From positions 13,980,578 through 14,044,577 of the forward strand of contig CM072152.1 of the NCBI GenBank assembly GCA_036850595.1: a stretch of DNA of 64,000 nucleotides, given 5' to 3'. This document shows, in pieces, positions 23,925 to 36,912 of this stretch. The position numbers were made by a program, and so were the translations under genes. Every line of letters starts with the position of its first letter. Position 1 is the first letter of the stretch. The stretch is from Rhyacichthys aspro (taxonomy: Eukaryota; Chordata; Actinopteri; Gobiiformes; Rhyacichthyidae). The notes under the pieces are model-generated. The model worked only from the letters and a program-made list of their open reading frames with translations. It was not told where the DNA came from and did not search any database.

Positions 23925-26900
23925 GTAAGTGTCTCTTATGTTTGTAATGCTGTGCAGAAAAAAAGTCAAATGTTGTCAAACTATTTTTAATGATTGCAGT
24001 TACTACCATTGTGTGATCATTCTTATTATGTTCAGCTGTGAGCGTTGGCCATCTTTTCTGCCATTGCACAATAGAAGGCTTTGTACAAACCTCCACTTGC
24101 AGATCAACAGGCAAATAAGAGCAACCACACTCAACTGCCACCAGCACAGCTTTTTAACAGCTGCACGCTTGTGTTAAAACCTGCTGCTGTGGTGCCTTTG
24201 CACTTCTTTGCATTGGTTTAATACACTATTCAGACTTAAGAGGTTGCACATTTTCACTCGTGTTGATCTCTTATCAATGTCTCTGCATCTGACTCGTATT
24301 TGCTGCGGTGTTGTCTTCCTGTTCCCTTTCCTATAAATGTCTAAAGAGGAATTTGCTAAAAAAAAAATTCCTTCCAAGATTAAGAAGTAATGACCAATCC
24401 TTCACAGTGGCCCTCTGAGAAGCCAGGAAACCTCTGAGCTGAGGAAATGTACAACCACTCCACTAATTAGAAGACGACTTTGTTTTTAGAGACACATTTT
24501 GTGGTAAATTTAATTAAAATAAGCATGCATTTACAAGTAAATAAAATGTAGATAGAAATAAACATATGTGTCATAAAATACAAATCAAAGCCTTCTGTAT
24601 TGAGAGGCTGGGAAAGCTTCTAATGTCTCCCCTGTCACCAGCCGGTTCCCATAATGTTAAGTTAGCTGAATACCTAAGTCCTTGCAGATTTGTGTAAAAT
24701 GGCATGGGAGTTCTTGTCCCCTCCTCCTCCCTCGGTCCCCTGCAGTTGTTTTGTTTTTTCTTCTGCGCTGATGTCACTTTTTGTTATGGACTGAGCGTGG
24801 CCTCTTTGTCCAAACACAATACACTCAACCTGTTCTCACAAAAGTGTCGAAGAAACAAGTACAGCCACAGACCAGCTAACCTACTAAGCTAGTCAACCAG
24901 CTCGAGTGAGTCAGTGAATTACTTGAGTCAGTAACCTCTGCGTGCTTGTGTTCGTTTATGACAAGCCTTTGTAACGCCTGTGCAGCACTTGACACTGGAG
25001 CACTTGCCGCTGAACAGGGAGAGGCTTGGCTTGGGCCTGCCTCACAACAGCTGCTCTAACAGAGGGACTGAGTGGGGCTTGTCCGGGCCAGTACAGCGAT
25101 TCTCAGCACTCACTGCTTCAAATGAAAATCATCACTCTATTTCTTAAAACCACACCCCTTTAGATAACATATGTCTTTGAAAATAATGGCATGACTTGCA
25201 GAACTTAAATAGTCATATTGAACCCATTATGAGACTGTTTATTGGTGGTTGACTGGAACTTACTGTTTTGGGCCAGAGCTTGCTCTCATTTGACAATAAT
25301 TTGTAGAGAACAAGATGTCTGTAAGCACCACTAATCACAGCTTAAATCAAATACTCCTTATTTTGCCTGTACAGCCTGGTAATTCTTCTTACTATAATAG
25401 CTGTGAAGTGATCAGCAGCTTATATTTAATGGTCCAGACAGGAAATAGCTTAATACTTGCTGTCACCTCTCCATAGTAGTTTCGTGGCGACGTGGAAGGG
25501 ATAAAGTTACCCGAGCTCCACCCTTCCTGACAGTGGCAAACCAGCACTATAGGCCGGACTCCAAGGATGCATCATTTTGTTTGTGCTTGTAAACCAGTGG
25601 GTCTTGCATACCGACTATTGGATCTCAGATGTTAGATGAAAGCCAGAATCCAGCGGTTTGGAGACATGTGGAAGAGATGAAACATTGACCTTTTGTAAAG
25701 CACAGGAGCCTCAGCACACACAAAATGAAATAACTGTGCCAAGGAAAGGTGGTTAGCCGATGTCTGTGGCCTCTGTTCCAGTTTTATCGCCGCACAATCA
25801 CCCTCTGATTGTTTGTTTAGAGAACACACACACTTGTAGAATCCCCCCTTCATTGTTACAGTTTCCATGGTTTGTTTAAACACCACCAGTTTGATCTGCA
25901 GGAAGCAGTCCTAAAGTGGACCATCTTTTCTGCTTTGTGTTCTTTTCAAACTAATAATTCTTTCAAATGTGTCCGTTTTTTGTTGCAGCAAGACTGACTA
26001 GTTCTTTTTTGTTATGTTCTATAAAATATAATAACCTGGAAACATACATTACATCCTGTATTACATAATTGTCTTACTAAGAAAGTAGTCTGAAGTGATA
26101 TTTCCTCTATTCAAAACACAGTTGAGTACTGGATTGTACAAGAGATCAGAAAGTATTTTCCCTAATATTTGGGGATATTGGTTGGCCACTGTCAGAAAGT
26201 AAGAGCTAGGTACTTGTCAGAGCTTGTTGTTTGTTGATGATGTATCAGGTCACATTAAACAGAGCTCTTGCATCAGGGTATTTTGTTGAAATGTTGCCCC
26301 AGGCACCAAGTTTTCTGTGTGGGCGGTAGTTGGACTTGGAAATCATGAGAGTGGTTTCTAGGGTGTGTAGTTCTTCTTCTGTTCAGGAGTAAATTTGCCC
26401 TCCAGACTGTCCAGGCTCCGACAGATTTCTCCCCAGTGCAGCTTGTGAAACATGACACAGGTGCTGAACAGAGGAGTGGCAGCATACACATGGTAAACTG
26501 CTGTGACTTATCTTCAGTGTGTGGGCCACAGCATGGTTTAAAAGAACTGCTTTTCAGTAGGACAAGCAGCTGTTACTTCCTACAGGTATGGATTTGCATC
26601 AAGGATTCTGCAGCAAATGCTACTTGATCAACAAAGGTTGATGAAAGATGTTGTTCAGAGCCATATTTTCCTACATTTAATGATCTTTACCCCCATTATA
26701 CAGGCACCTAATGTTTGCTATATAGTCTTAGGCAATTTCCAAAAAATGGTTAGGGGTATTACATGTTTAGACTGGCACTGAAATGACTGAAACTAAATGT
26801 AAACATCAAATCACTAACAAAGCAGCACTAGTGTGTTTGGTGTGACTGTCTTAAGTAGCCAGCGGTCATTAATTTTCAATGCATCCACATGACAAATGAC

Positions 26901-29900
26901 AAAGATGACAGACCTGGATGTAGATTTTATGTTGAGCAGAGCTAGCCCTGTGTGAGAGCCAAGCAAAATGCAAATGCAAAAGCAAATGCAATGGTAAATG
27001 GGTTGTACTAACCCAATGCTAATCATTTTAACATAGTTTTTTTAGTGCAAGTGCTGCAGAAATGACAGGGGTTAGTAATGGCTTTGCAATGTAGCGTTAC
27101 AGAGATATTAGCATTCATGTATTTTGATTTTATGGCACAAATCTCATCTCCAAATAACTCTCCCTATCCATGAGTGCAGTCTCTAACCCTGTCCCTGTAG
27201 AAACAGCTTACCTCATCTCCGTCAGTCCCTATAGACATGCCACTAACCTGCCATATTTCCTCACTACACAAAGTTCTGGCAACATTTGAGCACATTTATG
27301 TTTTTTTACTTAGCTTTGTCCGGCTGGTTTATTGCTATATTTCTACTTAGAAACCACTTTACATTCAGAACTAGCCCTAAATACATTTCAGGTCTGTAAT
27401 ATATTCACATTTTCCAAACCCCACTTTATGCAGTAAGCACACTGTTTTGATGACTTCATAAAATATCTAAAAGGTTTCAAGGGGCCACTCAGGGGTTACA
27501 CCAAAGTTAAGCATTTACACATACTAAATTCTCATGACCTAAAGGTTTTAATGTTCAACTTAAGCCACAATGGGGTTTTTTTTAGATTGTTGGCTGAAAT
27601 CTTTCTAGAGTTCTTGTCCGACATTCCCTCTCAGTAAATGCCACATGTGTTGCCTGTCTCATACCAGCTATGCTTTCTTTGTGATGGAACTGTTTCTGAC
27701 TTCTTTGCTGACCACACATGCTCCACATTCCTTATGTTTGAAACTTAGTTTAGTTACACACACAAAAAAGCCAAGTTAACTTTCATAGTTGTAGCAGTTG
27801 TTTTGGAACATTCTGTTTGAGTTAGTTTGCACACACAGCAGTCAGATATTTGTTAAAATACTGTACATATCCTGACCAAAAGCTTAGAGGGATTAAAGAG
27901 CAATAGCTTGCCATTCTGTATATATTATAACTCTAATATATTATTACACCAAGGTAACCATATGGAAGCACCTGAGGCTGAGGACACCAACACAGAACAT
28001 GATTTGAAGCGGCACTGTGCCTGCTGTCCTACATAGAAGCACTATGCCACTAAATGAGGGGTCCCTCAGGTCAGTTAGGTACCAGCTAATTGTTAGTATA
28101 TGGCAAGAATGTTGTCATAGATCCCTCTGGTCCCACATGGCAGAATAGTTCATTTTCCATTGCACGATAAGAGATCTCTTTTGAGTCATCATACTTTAAT
28201 TAGCAACAAAACTGCCAAAGACTGGTTTTCGATAACCATTACCATACTCGATGATAGGCAAGATGATATTCCTACATTTTTCTGCGCCACATGTGATGAA
28301 CAGTTACTATTTGTTTTTATTTGTTTATGCTAAACTAACGTCGGCAGGCAGAGAGTGTAGTAGAGCACAGTTTCAATGAACGCTATAAGGTGAAACATTT
28401 TAACAAAAAAATGAGTAGCAGTTAGCAGCAGACATACAGCAAGAGAGAGCTGGAGGATATAGTGTATCAGTGTACTTTACAGAAGTAAACACATAAATTC
28501 TCCACATAGGAGCAGAGCAGATGGGCTATAAAGAAGAGTAGCACACAGAGGAGTACAGTGTCTTGAATAAGGGACAAAGCTTATCTTGTATTATCTTGTA
28601 GTGTAACATTAACAAGAAACTGTAATGATTGCTGAAGAGATCCTGGTTCCTGGCTGCCATCTGATTCTAGGTTTAAACTTGTCTTGTACTTGCTTTAGTA
28701 AATTACAGTTGGTCCAAATAAAACACCCTGCATTACCACACTTACCTGTAACATCACCAAACAAACAGGCCCTGAGCTGTTGCCCTTCATAGACAACGCT
28801 CTTTTTTTCAGCTGAGCTTAGAGTTGTTTTTAATAACTTTTGACAAGTTCTCCCCTTTCACTGTTTCACAAACACAAGCAAAAGTGTAAAGTGACAGAAT
28901 AGCTTCACTTTCACACAGTTACCTGTCATCATTGTTTTGCTACAGAAACTTGAGATCTCTTTTTGTGTGATAGGGATCTTTATATTTGGAAACACCTTGG
29001 GACACGCTTCAGTGTTTTGTTGTGAGCAGTCATGTACTGTAAGTTAATGTTTATTACATGTAAGGATATTTATCACTTGGCAGGTGTGGAGATCAATTAA
29101 AGCCATTATGTACCAAAACTGTTGTAATATAAAACAAAAAGATTTTTCCAAACTTGAAAAACTGGTCTTTAAGTTGTTTGCTCTTTGTAATTGGACCTTT
29201 CAAGCCTTGAGGTTTTCAGGAAAGTCACAGTTGAGTGACTGGCCTTTTGCCAAAAGCTGCAATAACATATTTTACAATGAATTAAAGACCTAATTTGACA
29301 CCTCTTTGCCAATTTATTGTTTAAAGATCACTTAGTGGTTTGAGTGTATTTCAACAATGGACATTATAAAGCAAGTTAGGATGTGACATTTGAACTTACC
29401 AAAAGGGGTAGGAAGTTTTACCTCTTTATGAAAAATGTATTATGTAGTTTTTTTTGTAGTTTAGCATCCTTTGCTATTAATTAAACCATAAATATTAACA
29501 TGTTATCATTAACATGAGGTATCACCATTTTTTTTATTTATCTTTTCTTTTATAACTGTTTAACAAGCCTGCAGCGTATTAATAAAAGCTCTTAGATTAA
29601 GGTGGATCATGTTGCGGTGCTCATGACACACCTACTCCCTGGAGAAGTCGAGGCCTGTTCACAAAGACAGAGCCTCAGGAGAATAAGCAGGTTTGGTACT
29701 GTTGTGTCATCACAGATAAGGTAAATACATAAGAAGGCAGGAAGTACAGTGATAAAGACAAGGAAGCAGGACTTCTCCACAGAGTAAGATGAGACGTCCT
29801 GTCTACTTAAATCACTGAATGAATGTTATATGTGTTTAGCATATTTAAATGGGAAAAGGCTGGCAACCTTGAAGCCTAGCTGCTCTGTATATCATGACTA

Positions 29901-32900
29901 TAGCCACTATTCAATTCAATTCAATCCTTACCGAGGTCAGAAATAATGCTTAAGACGTCATTTCCTGCAGTGAGCACTTTTACTGAGAAACTAAGTAATG
30001 TGTATAAACCTGTCTCAATGAGAACAATATGGAATTGAACTTGTTGTGTAACCCTTAATCGTCTTAGTCACGAATCCTACAGAAAACTAGGCCAGGGCAA
30101 ATACCATTACATCTGTGTAATTATTGTATTTTACAAACTAATGGGAACATTCATCCAGCTACACACAAGATCATTTTTGAAAGACTGTCCCAAATTTTGA
30201 CTAAAACGGTAATTTTAACTAAAGAAATTGTGAATTTGAAAGAAACAATAAATATTTGGTGTCGGGATTGCTGTAAATGTTTTAAAAAATTTAAAAAGTA
30301 CAAATTTAAGCTGAAGAGAAAGGATCTTGCATTTACAAGTCTAGTTTTGCTGTTTAATCATAACCACATGATTACGGGATACGGTTATAATTCTGTATAC
30401 ATTAAATTTTAATGTATACGGCATTATAACCATTAGGATTAAGCTGATCTTGTTTGACATGTATTTCCGGGTCTGGTGTCTCGTATAACCACATGAGCTT
30501 GGCTGAAGTGTGTTGGTGTGTAAACTCGCGCTCACAGACACACCTTGTTCATTAAACTCAGGTAACTGCCCTGAGGGAGTTCTTCTCCACTGTTGCCACA
30601 CAAAACATGTAACACGATGACTGTCAAAATCCCATTGTATTCATCCAGGAAAACTGTATCTGTTTTCTTTCTCCGTGCTATTTGTCTGATGGCTCCACAT
30701 CACTCTTTTTAACTGAAGACAAAGCCTGTGTGCAGCACATCTCAGACACCAGGGGGCAGGAGAGGGCCACTGTGAGTCTAACTTACAGCGCTGCAATGGT
30801 AGCATTACATTTTCTGTGTAAAGAGAAGTGTAGAAGGTACAAGAAAGTGAAGTATTCAAGTAGGGTTTGTGTTGTTTTTTTTAGTTTAGTTTTACATTTA
30901 GTTGTTGTTTGTGTGGAGAAAGCGCTTCTCTTGTGCCTTACAGACATGTTTACTTTGACCCTGAAGTTTATGGCTTCACTGCAGTCTATTTACAATATTT
31001 TTTTTCTTAAAAGAGTTAATAAAATCTACCTTGATTTGCTTCTGGTATACTGTTGAGAGGATATAGAGTAACTACAACTCTCTCTCCCTTTACTTGCCTC
31101 ACGGTTGTGTTTGGGGGGGCTGATCTTGTGCGTAAAACATCCGTGATATTTGAGGCGCTCCAGGGATTTGTTGAGCATGCCCAGTGCGCCCCTCTCCGCC
31201 ACACTGCAAACCTCTGGAGCAGCATAGGAGTCATACCAAGCATAGCCTGCGTGTCAGTGCAGTCCACTTACAGCTGGCTGTGAGGACAACTGACGCTACT
31301 TTTTGCGCTTTGATACCGTCACATATTTACAGTTATTTCACAAAGTATTGAAACGTTGTAATATCGACTGTAGCGCTCTGTTTCCGATACTATCTCGTGT
31401 TTTTACAGGGGATTTCAAGTAAATTAAAGTTGGAGGCTGGGCCTTTAGCTTTTTGACCGTCGCTTTGGAAAAGGAAAAAAGCTGGTCTTTTTGTAAAAAC
31501 TCGATAAATGTTACTCACAAAGATGGACCTGTTGAACTACCAGTATCTGGACAAAATGAACAACAACATCGGTATTCTCTGTTACGAAGGTGAGCCAAAT
31601 GTTTCCTACATTTGCATGTTGCGTTGTTTTGAAAACTTCGGAGTGCTCATTGCCTGTAACACCAGCGAGGTGCTGATGGCGCTGTTGTTATTTTACAGAA
31701 AGTTTTTTACATGTGCAACAAATCGGTTCTGTATCCAGCTGGTCGTTTTTATGTATCAAAGTTGCACATTACCAACACTGTCGAGTTAAACCAACAACTT
31801 TTAAACAGCGGGGTTCACTTTTGCAGCGACGTCACGTTGTGTGGCTATAGGCTCTGCCGAGAGTCAGGGCATAATGAAAACATAGCACTGACTACTTCTA
31901 ATCTACACTGTTGGGTTCATAAAGGAACAGTTTTTAAATTATTCATTTTAAAACTCATATGCCATGTGTGGATTGTACTGTAATGGGTGAGTGTTCACAT
32001 TGGTCAAGTTAACTGTAGTTTTTTTCCTTTGTATCACCAAAACTGATGATGATTTTTATTACTAAGGTACCACTGACTACAGGCATACTCTTTTTCCTCT
32101 TAGTGTACTACAAGTTATTTTCAGCAATAGTCGTGTAGGGTGTCATGTTATGTCATGAAGGCTAAGACCTGTGGAGCTCCCATATCGCAGCAATGAGAGC
32201 TGACTTTGGAGCCATATAACTTCTCAACAATGACGAGCTGTTAGTGCTCACACACGAACACCTTACATCCAAGGTAAAATATAAATTACAGCGAAGACTG
32301 CATTATAGATGCTTTTCTATGGTTAAAATGTAGAACACATGAATAGTTTGAAAGACATTTTGCAGAGACTGGTAGATTTGCACATCTCCAAGTGTCATTT
32401 TATTGGACAGGTAGAAGGAAGGCTCTTTAACAGCACAACACATCAAAGCTGAATTTTATTGTTAGTTCTACTAGCTGAAAGAAACATGTTTTCTTTTTAA
32501 GAGTAAGCATATGGATACTGTAAATACATTTTGATTTTAGAACATCTCTTTGGGTTAGAGTCTCATGTATGCTGGCTTTTAAACATGTTGACATGACAAA
32601 CATGACAAAGATTTGGATCTGCTTCTTTTGTGCTTTTTAGCACAAAAGATAACATGGCTGCTTTTTAGCTCCATGCTTTTATTCTCACTATCGACAGTTG
32701 TTAAAAATCAATGTCTATCAATTCAAACACTTTCCTGCAGGAGTAGACCAGCCTTGGTTGTAATTTATCTGTTTTTTTGCACATACATGTAAGAGAAATA
32801 GACTAGAGAGAATTATGTTATCTGTGTTACTAAATGATTAGGAGTGGGTATTTAGAAAAAAGAAAATGAAAAACAACAAATCACTTCAGAGACTGTTTAT

Positions 32901-35900
32901 TAGATAGAATAATTAATTTTGTTTTGTTTGGTCATTCTGCCTGGTTGCCTCCTTTTACCCCCTTATCTCTGTAAAGCTCCCAACAGCCAGGGTTACATGC
33001 TGACTGTTCTTTTTTGCTGCTGAACAGGAGAAAACAAACCAGGTTGAATACCTGCCTCGAACAGTGGACCTGTTTGCTTTTTGTGTCCCTTTACTTTACA
33101 TCTGTTTTAATCATAGTCTGTCTGAGAATGTGACAACTTTTGAACTTAAAAAAAAAAAATAGAAACATATGATCAAAGGAGTATAGAGAAAAATCACAAT
33201 ATTCTGGTATAACAAAGCCCAGACTCTGTTTTTGAGTGGTTGGTAAATAAAGAAGAAGGAAAAGGCAAGTGGAGAGAGGCAAAGAGGTTCATGTCCATTT
33301 GTAATCCAATCTCATCCTGATTCTGAACTGTTTGAAGTTGTGTCAAGAGAAATAGGCTTTGATCATGTGGGCCTAATGAACGCAGAGTGCATAGAGGGGC
33401 ACGATGGAGCGACTCCTAACAACCTGCCCCTCAGTGATTGCTTCAATAAGAATAAAACATTTTCTTTTGCATAGTCATGTAAAAAGCCTAATTTACTTAG
33501 AGGTCAAAGAGAGATCATGTTCAGTGTATAACAAGGCAACAAACTACTGGAGAGTGTAGTACAGTGAACTTTTTTGCATCATCTGACAACACATTTGCAG
33601 TAGTTTGCACAGCCATGTTTTATTTCCACTCAGAGTTATGCTCACTAACCTGAGATGAGCCATTTGTCCTGAATTTTAGTGTCACCCTTCTTTTACTGCC
33701 ATTCCTCTGTCCTGCCAAACACAGTGATGTCACCCTTGTTGCCATGGCACACGGTGGGGCGAGCAGGAACATGTCAGAGCCGGAGAGAGAGGTAGACGGG
33801 AGGAACTGCCCGTGCATTTGGGAAGCCGTGCTAAATATACATAGAGGGACTGTGGTGTCATGGAGCATCATTTATCACTTTCCAAAGCTCTTTTATTGTT
33901 TGGAGTGCGGTAAAGCCTTTTCGGAGTTTGATGTAATTACTGTTGGATAAGTTTGGTCTTCACTCACATTGTGTTTATACCTATAAATATGGTGCTACTC
34001 CCAGTCTGTAAAGTCCTTTGAGGCAGTTCTGTTTATATCTGTGATATTGGAGGATACTGTCACCATGTTCAAAGAAATCAGTTTACTTCTTGTCACTGAA
34101 TTGTGTAGTAAAAAAAATGTTGCAAGACTGTGGAGTAACTAACCATCATTTGTGCTGCTGTTTTGTATTTTTTTACTGTTTGCATTACATTCCACCATTA
34201 GCCATAATTCAGTGTAGGTCATTCATCACTGTAAAACAACTAACAACAAATCTAATCTACTTAACTAACAAATAAACATATGGATAGTTCTCACTTCTGA
34301 TTGAACAAAAAAGGTATCTCTTTGTTTGTCTCAAAGCACAATATCGTGTTATTCTAACACAGTGATGGTTTTTGACACTTGAACTTGTATTACTTATCCT
34401 TTACTTGGTAAGTGTTCAAAATGTTAGTGTAGGCCTGACATTTTGGATAGATACATGAAACTGAACAGTGGAAAGTCCCCATGCTGAGACAGGGCCAGTA
34501 GTAGTTTTCCTGATTCTCTCTTGCTCGTCCTCCCACTCACTGACTCTGTGGGCCTTCTGTCCCAGAGCAAGGCCAGAGAAAAGTAGAACCACACACATAA
34601 ATGAACAACCAACCTCTGCTATATTTTTCCAAAACATTCCAAACCAGATCTCCTCTGCTTATTCCCAAGGGTTGTGCTTCTCTTAGCAAACTGTATAAAT
34701 TAACAGCACTCAGAATTGAAAGAGAAACACAGCTGTACAGTGCATAAGTAGCTTTTGTGGTCAACATGTTAAGAGTTTCAATAAAACAGTTGCTTTGTAC
34801 TTGAAAATAGCTCTTTCTCAGTTAATTACCATTATTTACATTTATGGATGGACGCCCTGTTCAGTTGTGAGCACAGTAAAAGGAAAATTGAGCTAAATTA
34901 GCTTGTTTCTCACTGCTTCATTGTGTGTATAGTGTTATAATAGATATTTTATTAATCATGGCTTTGCTAATTTAAATTGACAGCTTTTACAATCTTTACA
35001 GTGACTTCCAATAACTCTTTCTTTCTCCCTCAGGTGAAGCAGCGTTGAGGGGGGATCCCAGACTGCAGTCCTTGTCCCTATCCTCATCTTCCTCGTCCTC
35101 TTCTTCGTCGTCCTCCTCATCTTCATCCTCCATCTCCAATCACAGGACGGGTCCTCCTCCCATCAGCCCTACCAAGAGGAAGCTGAGCGGGGACCAGGGC
35201 GACAGCGACATAGACGACAATGAGCATGTGGCAAAGATGAGCCGACTGTTTGCTGCACAGCTGTATGTATCCTCACAGGACATTTACACTGGGATAAAAA
35301 TGGATTTACTGTGTTTGTCCTAATAACCAGTGTTTGGGTTGTTTTTGTCTGTGATATAAAAGGTCATCCAAGTCAGTGCTTGCTCCTCTTTTGTAGTCTG
35401 TGAAAAGGACTATAGTCCAATCAGATGGCAAAGTTCACCTGTAAGGGAGGCTTTATTCTGTATGTATTCTGTATAAACGTACTTATTGTCTGTCTCTTAA
35501 GCCTACTCATGCACACGCTGCCAGCCATAGTAACTACAGATTAACATCCTAGGTTATAGTTGTTATTTCCTATATTTGGATTGTCCTTGGAATTTAAGGT
35601 TTCTCACTTGGAAAGTTGTGTCCAGGCAGGCTTCCTCACACGTTCCAGTTTGGGCATGACCAGGTTAAACTGGCTCCACATGGCTCCCCTTATAGCTGTA
35701 GGTCTCGGGCTACTTAGAAACCAGGACTGCACTACAGAAAGATTACTCGCATCTCCTGCGTTCCCACATTCCCACTTCCAGAAATTCCAGAGATTCTGGA
35801 GCGCTGATTGGCTGTTAAAGAGTGTAGGGCTGGGGGCAGCGGAGTCAGACTTCTCCATTCCCTCCTGCTCTCGGCTTGACTTAGTCAGTCATGGGACTCC

Positions 35901-36880
35901 TGCCACTGCTATTTATTGCCGGGACATTAAAAGAGGTATTAGGTAGTCCTGTGCAGTTCTGCATGCATGAAAGGTCTTAGCTGCCTGAAACAAGTAATAT
36001 CCACTTCTCTATTAACACACAAAGCTGGGAGAGTGAAGGAAAGTAAATGGGAAGTTCTGGATTAAGAGAAGTGCAAAGTCATTGCCAATACTTTATGTAA
36101 TTCAGCATGTGCACACAAAGCAGTTGTTGTTTGGAAAATACTAAGCAGCATTCAGATAACACTTAAATCTAGGGTGAGTACTTTTTTGGAAAGCAAACTT
36201 AAAGACTCTTATATAACTTCAATACAACGGGATACATTTATATTATTCTTTATTATTCTTACTTTGCTTTTTTGATAGTATAATTCAACCAAAGGAATGA
36301 AGGAACTAAAGCTACCTGTTTGTCTCGAAACGTTTAGTGTTTTGGGTTTTTTTTAAGCACATATAAGCATTTTTGAGAAATTTGGGAAGTGTTTATCTTT
36401 ACATTCTTACAAAAAAGAGTACAGTACTCAAATGCGAAAAAAGTTTAGACCAAAACATAAAGCCAGAGTCAAAAGCTTTATTTTGTTTTGTTTTTTTATC
36501 TTGGAAGCCCATTTGCCTTTAGGCCATGCTACAGCAGTCTTATTTTTAGTCTTTTAATGTGAGGTTCTCAGAGGGCTTTCTCTGGCAAAAGTAACTGTTG
36601 GTGACTTGTTAAAACCTGTGTCTGCTGAAAGAGCATGATTACACTGAAGTGGAGAATGATAGGTTGTTGTTACAGAAAAAGTCAAGCTAAAAATAGTGGG
36701 TAAAATGAGTTGACACTGTAGGGCACTTTGGCATCAATTTGTTTTTTGTTTAACTTGAGCTTTCAGCTTCATTTACCTCTGCTGTCCATTTTAGGAGCAG
36801 TGATTTGGCATGATTTAGAAATTATAGACTTTGTTCTAGAAAAAAAGTATTTAAAACCCAAAAAATAAAGTGCCTGTAAC

Positions 36881-36912
<32 letters not shown>

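Larger units (their letters stand above)
23925..31507 (+). other. vgll4: vgll4 intron 1 up to the internal promoter
   Basis: Intron between exon 1a and the internal first exon. No coding exon or RNA gene is recognised. It contains a run of ATGCAAA-type motifs (26968-26989), a TTCAA pentanucleotide run (about 29908-29925), a 49-bp near-palindrome (30383-30431) and a CTCF-like motif (30746-30760). Confidence 0.65.
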
